A program made the position numbers and the translations under genes. Positions 5,378 to 5,821 of a DNA stretch of 5,821 nt are shown here, piece by piece (position 1 is the stretch's first letter; each line of letters begins with the position of its first letter). The DNA comes from an uncultured Solobacterium sp. (GTDB lineage Bacteria; Bacillota_I; Bacilli_A; Erysipelotrichales; Erysipelotrichaceae), in the NCBI GenBank assembly GCA_927911475.1, contig CAKMPP010000173.1, positions 1 through 5,821 on the forward strand. The letters run 5' to 3'. The notes below the pieces were generated by a model that saw nothing but the letters and a program-made list of their open reading frames with translations, did no database searches and was not told the DNA's origin.

Positions 5378-5821
5378 ATACTATTAAATCCATTGACATA
5401 GATACCACCACCGCCAAAAGCAAAATTACCCTGTCCTGTTCCTGTCATTATATTATTTGTAATATATCCACCAGAAATTGTTGCAGTCGCATTTTTTCCA
5501 ATAAAACCAGCTTGTACAAAGATTCCACCGCCACCAGTACCAGAGCGATTATCATCAATCGTTCCACCCGTCATGACAAGATTATCTTTTCCATTGGAAG
5601 CGGAATTAGTACCAAGCGAAATCCCTCCACCCATCTCATCAGAACGATTATGACGAATCATAGCTGCACCACTAATCGTTGTAGTATTTGTGCCATCAGG
5701 ATATGCAGACCAAGAAGCGATACCTCCACCTGCTGCAACTTTACTACCATCACTAACTGCATGATTGTTTTCAATCACACCACCAGACATATTAAAGTTA
5801 GCTCTACCACCTAGGTAAATC
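5350..5821 (-). CDS. beta-helix repeat surface protein, middle part (5' end outside window, frameshifted)
   Basis: The frame is open to the right edge, reading I-Y-L-G-G-R-A-N-F-N before the first Met at 5790, so the gene begins beyond 5821. The protein is a run of about 33-residue repeats of the pattern hydrophobic-S/T-G-G-x-I-x-x-N, then GGGI (MSGGVIENN, ISGAAMIRHN, MTGGTIDDN, ISGGYITNN, with GGGIA, GGGIS, GGGIF and GGGIY between). This is the pattern of a right-handed parallel beta-helix with a ladder of Asn and Gly turns, as in pectin-lyase-like adhesins and, more loosely, the GGAI/FxxN repeats of Pmp proteins. No catalytic polysaccharide-lyase residues are evident. The genuine protein continues into 5377-4478; the last eight residues of this frame are out-of-frame sequence. 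Confidence 0.82.
   Translation of the reverse strand, partial: IYLGGRANFNMSGGVIENNHAVSDGSKVAAGGGIASWSAYPDGTNTTTISGAAMIRHNRSDEMGGGISLGTNSASNGKDNLVMTGGTIDDNRSGTGGGGIFVQAGFIGKNATATISGGYITNNIMTGTGQGNFAFGGGGIYVNGFNSMVPSFKMVN
5372..5377 (-). other. 1-nt deletion (frameshift) in the surface protein gene
   Basis: The upstream frame reads N-S-M-V-P-S-F and stops at 5350. Restoring one G at 5377-5376 (ATG-GGT-CCC-ATC) gives N-S-M-G-P-I-I-Q-N-G and continues into the Cna_B-containing half. Upstream of this point the downstream frame is closed by a TAG within 6 nt, so the indel is tightly localised. Confidence 0.75.

Noticed and set aside
5512..5814. 100-codon plus-strand open frame rich in Thr, Ser and Arg
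   Set aside because: It is antisense to the beta-helix repeats; the regular composition reflects the repeats on the other strand.

Overview
The window is low-GC DNA with AT-rich, T-run-filled intergenic regions and monoderm-type surface proteins (secreted NlpC/P60 wall hydrolases and a wall- or membrane-anchored Cna_B adhesin). This points to a Firmicutes genome. I lean towards an Erysipelotrichaceae-like lineage, but that is an impression from protein style, not something the sequence proves.

Layout: a plus-strand RlmI-type 23S rRNA methyltransferase (33-1237) converges on three minus-strand genes for secreted or surface proteins. Reading leftwards in transcription order from the right edge, these are: (i) the 3' part of a beta-helix/Cna_B surface protein with a C-terminal membrane anchor (5821-4478, start outside the window); (ii) a secreted NlpC/P60 protein with an Ig-like domain, a Pro/Thr-rich linker and an SH3b domain (4192-2599); and (iii) a shorter paralog of it without the linker and SH3b (2454-1301). 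Each gene ends in its own hairpin terminator and the two paralogs each have their own promoter, so the minus-strand genes look like separate transcription units. Together they look like a cell-envelope locus: two peptidoglycan peptidases born by tandem duplication, next to an adhesin.

Two things stand out. First, all four genes are broken or start-shifted by a single-nucleotide indel in or beside a short homopolymer (about 632-635, 2441-2448, 3852-3856 and 5372-5377), and each time the neighbouring frame continues the same protein perfectly. Uncorrected sequencing or assembly error is the most economical explanation, since one of the genes is housekeeping. Second, both hydrolase genes have the same promoter geometry (TTGCAA, 18 or 19 nt, TAGAAT, exactly 6 nt, ATG) with no Shine-Dalgarno sequence, which predicts leaderless mRNAs. 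I see no RNA genes, mobile elements, CRISPR arrays or defence genes, and no wholly new system; the unassigned N-terminal domain shared by the two hydrolases is the nearest thing to undescribed biology.
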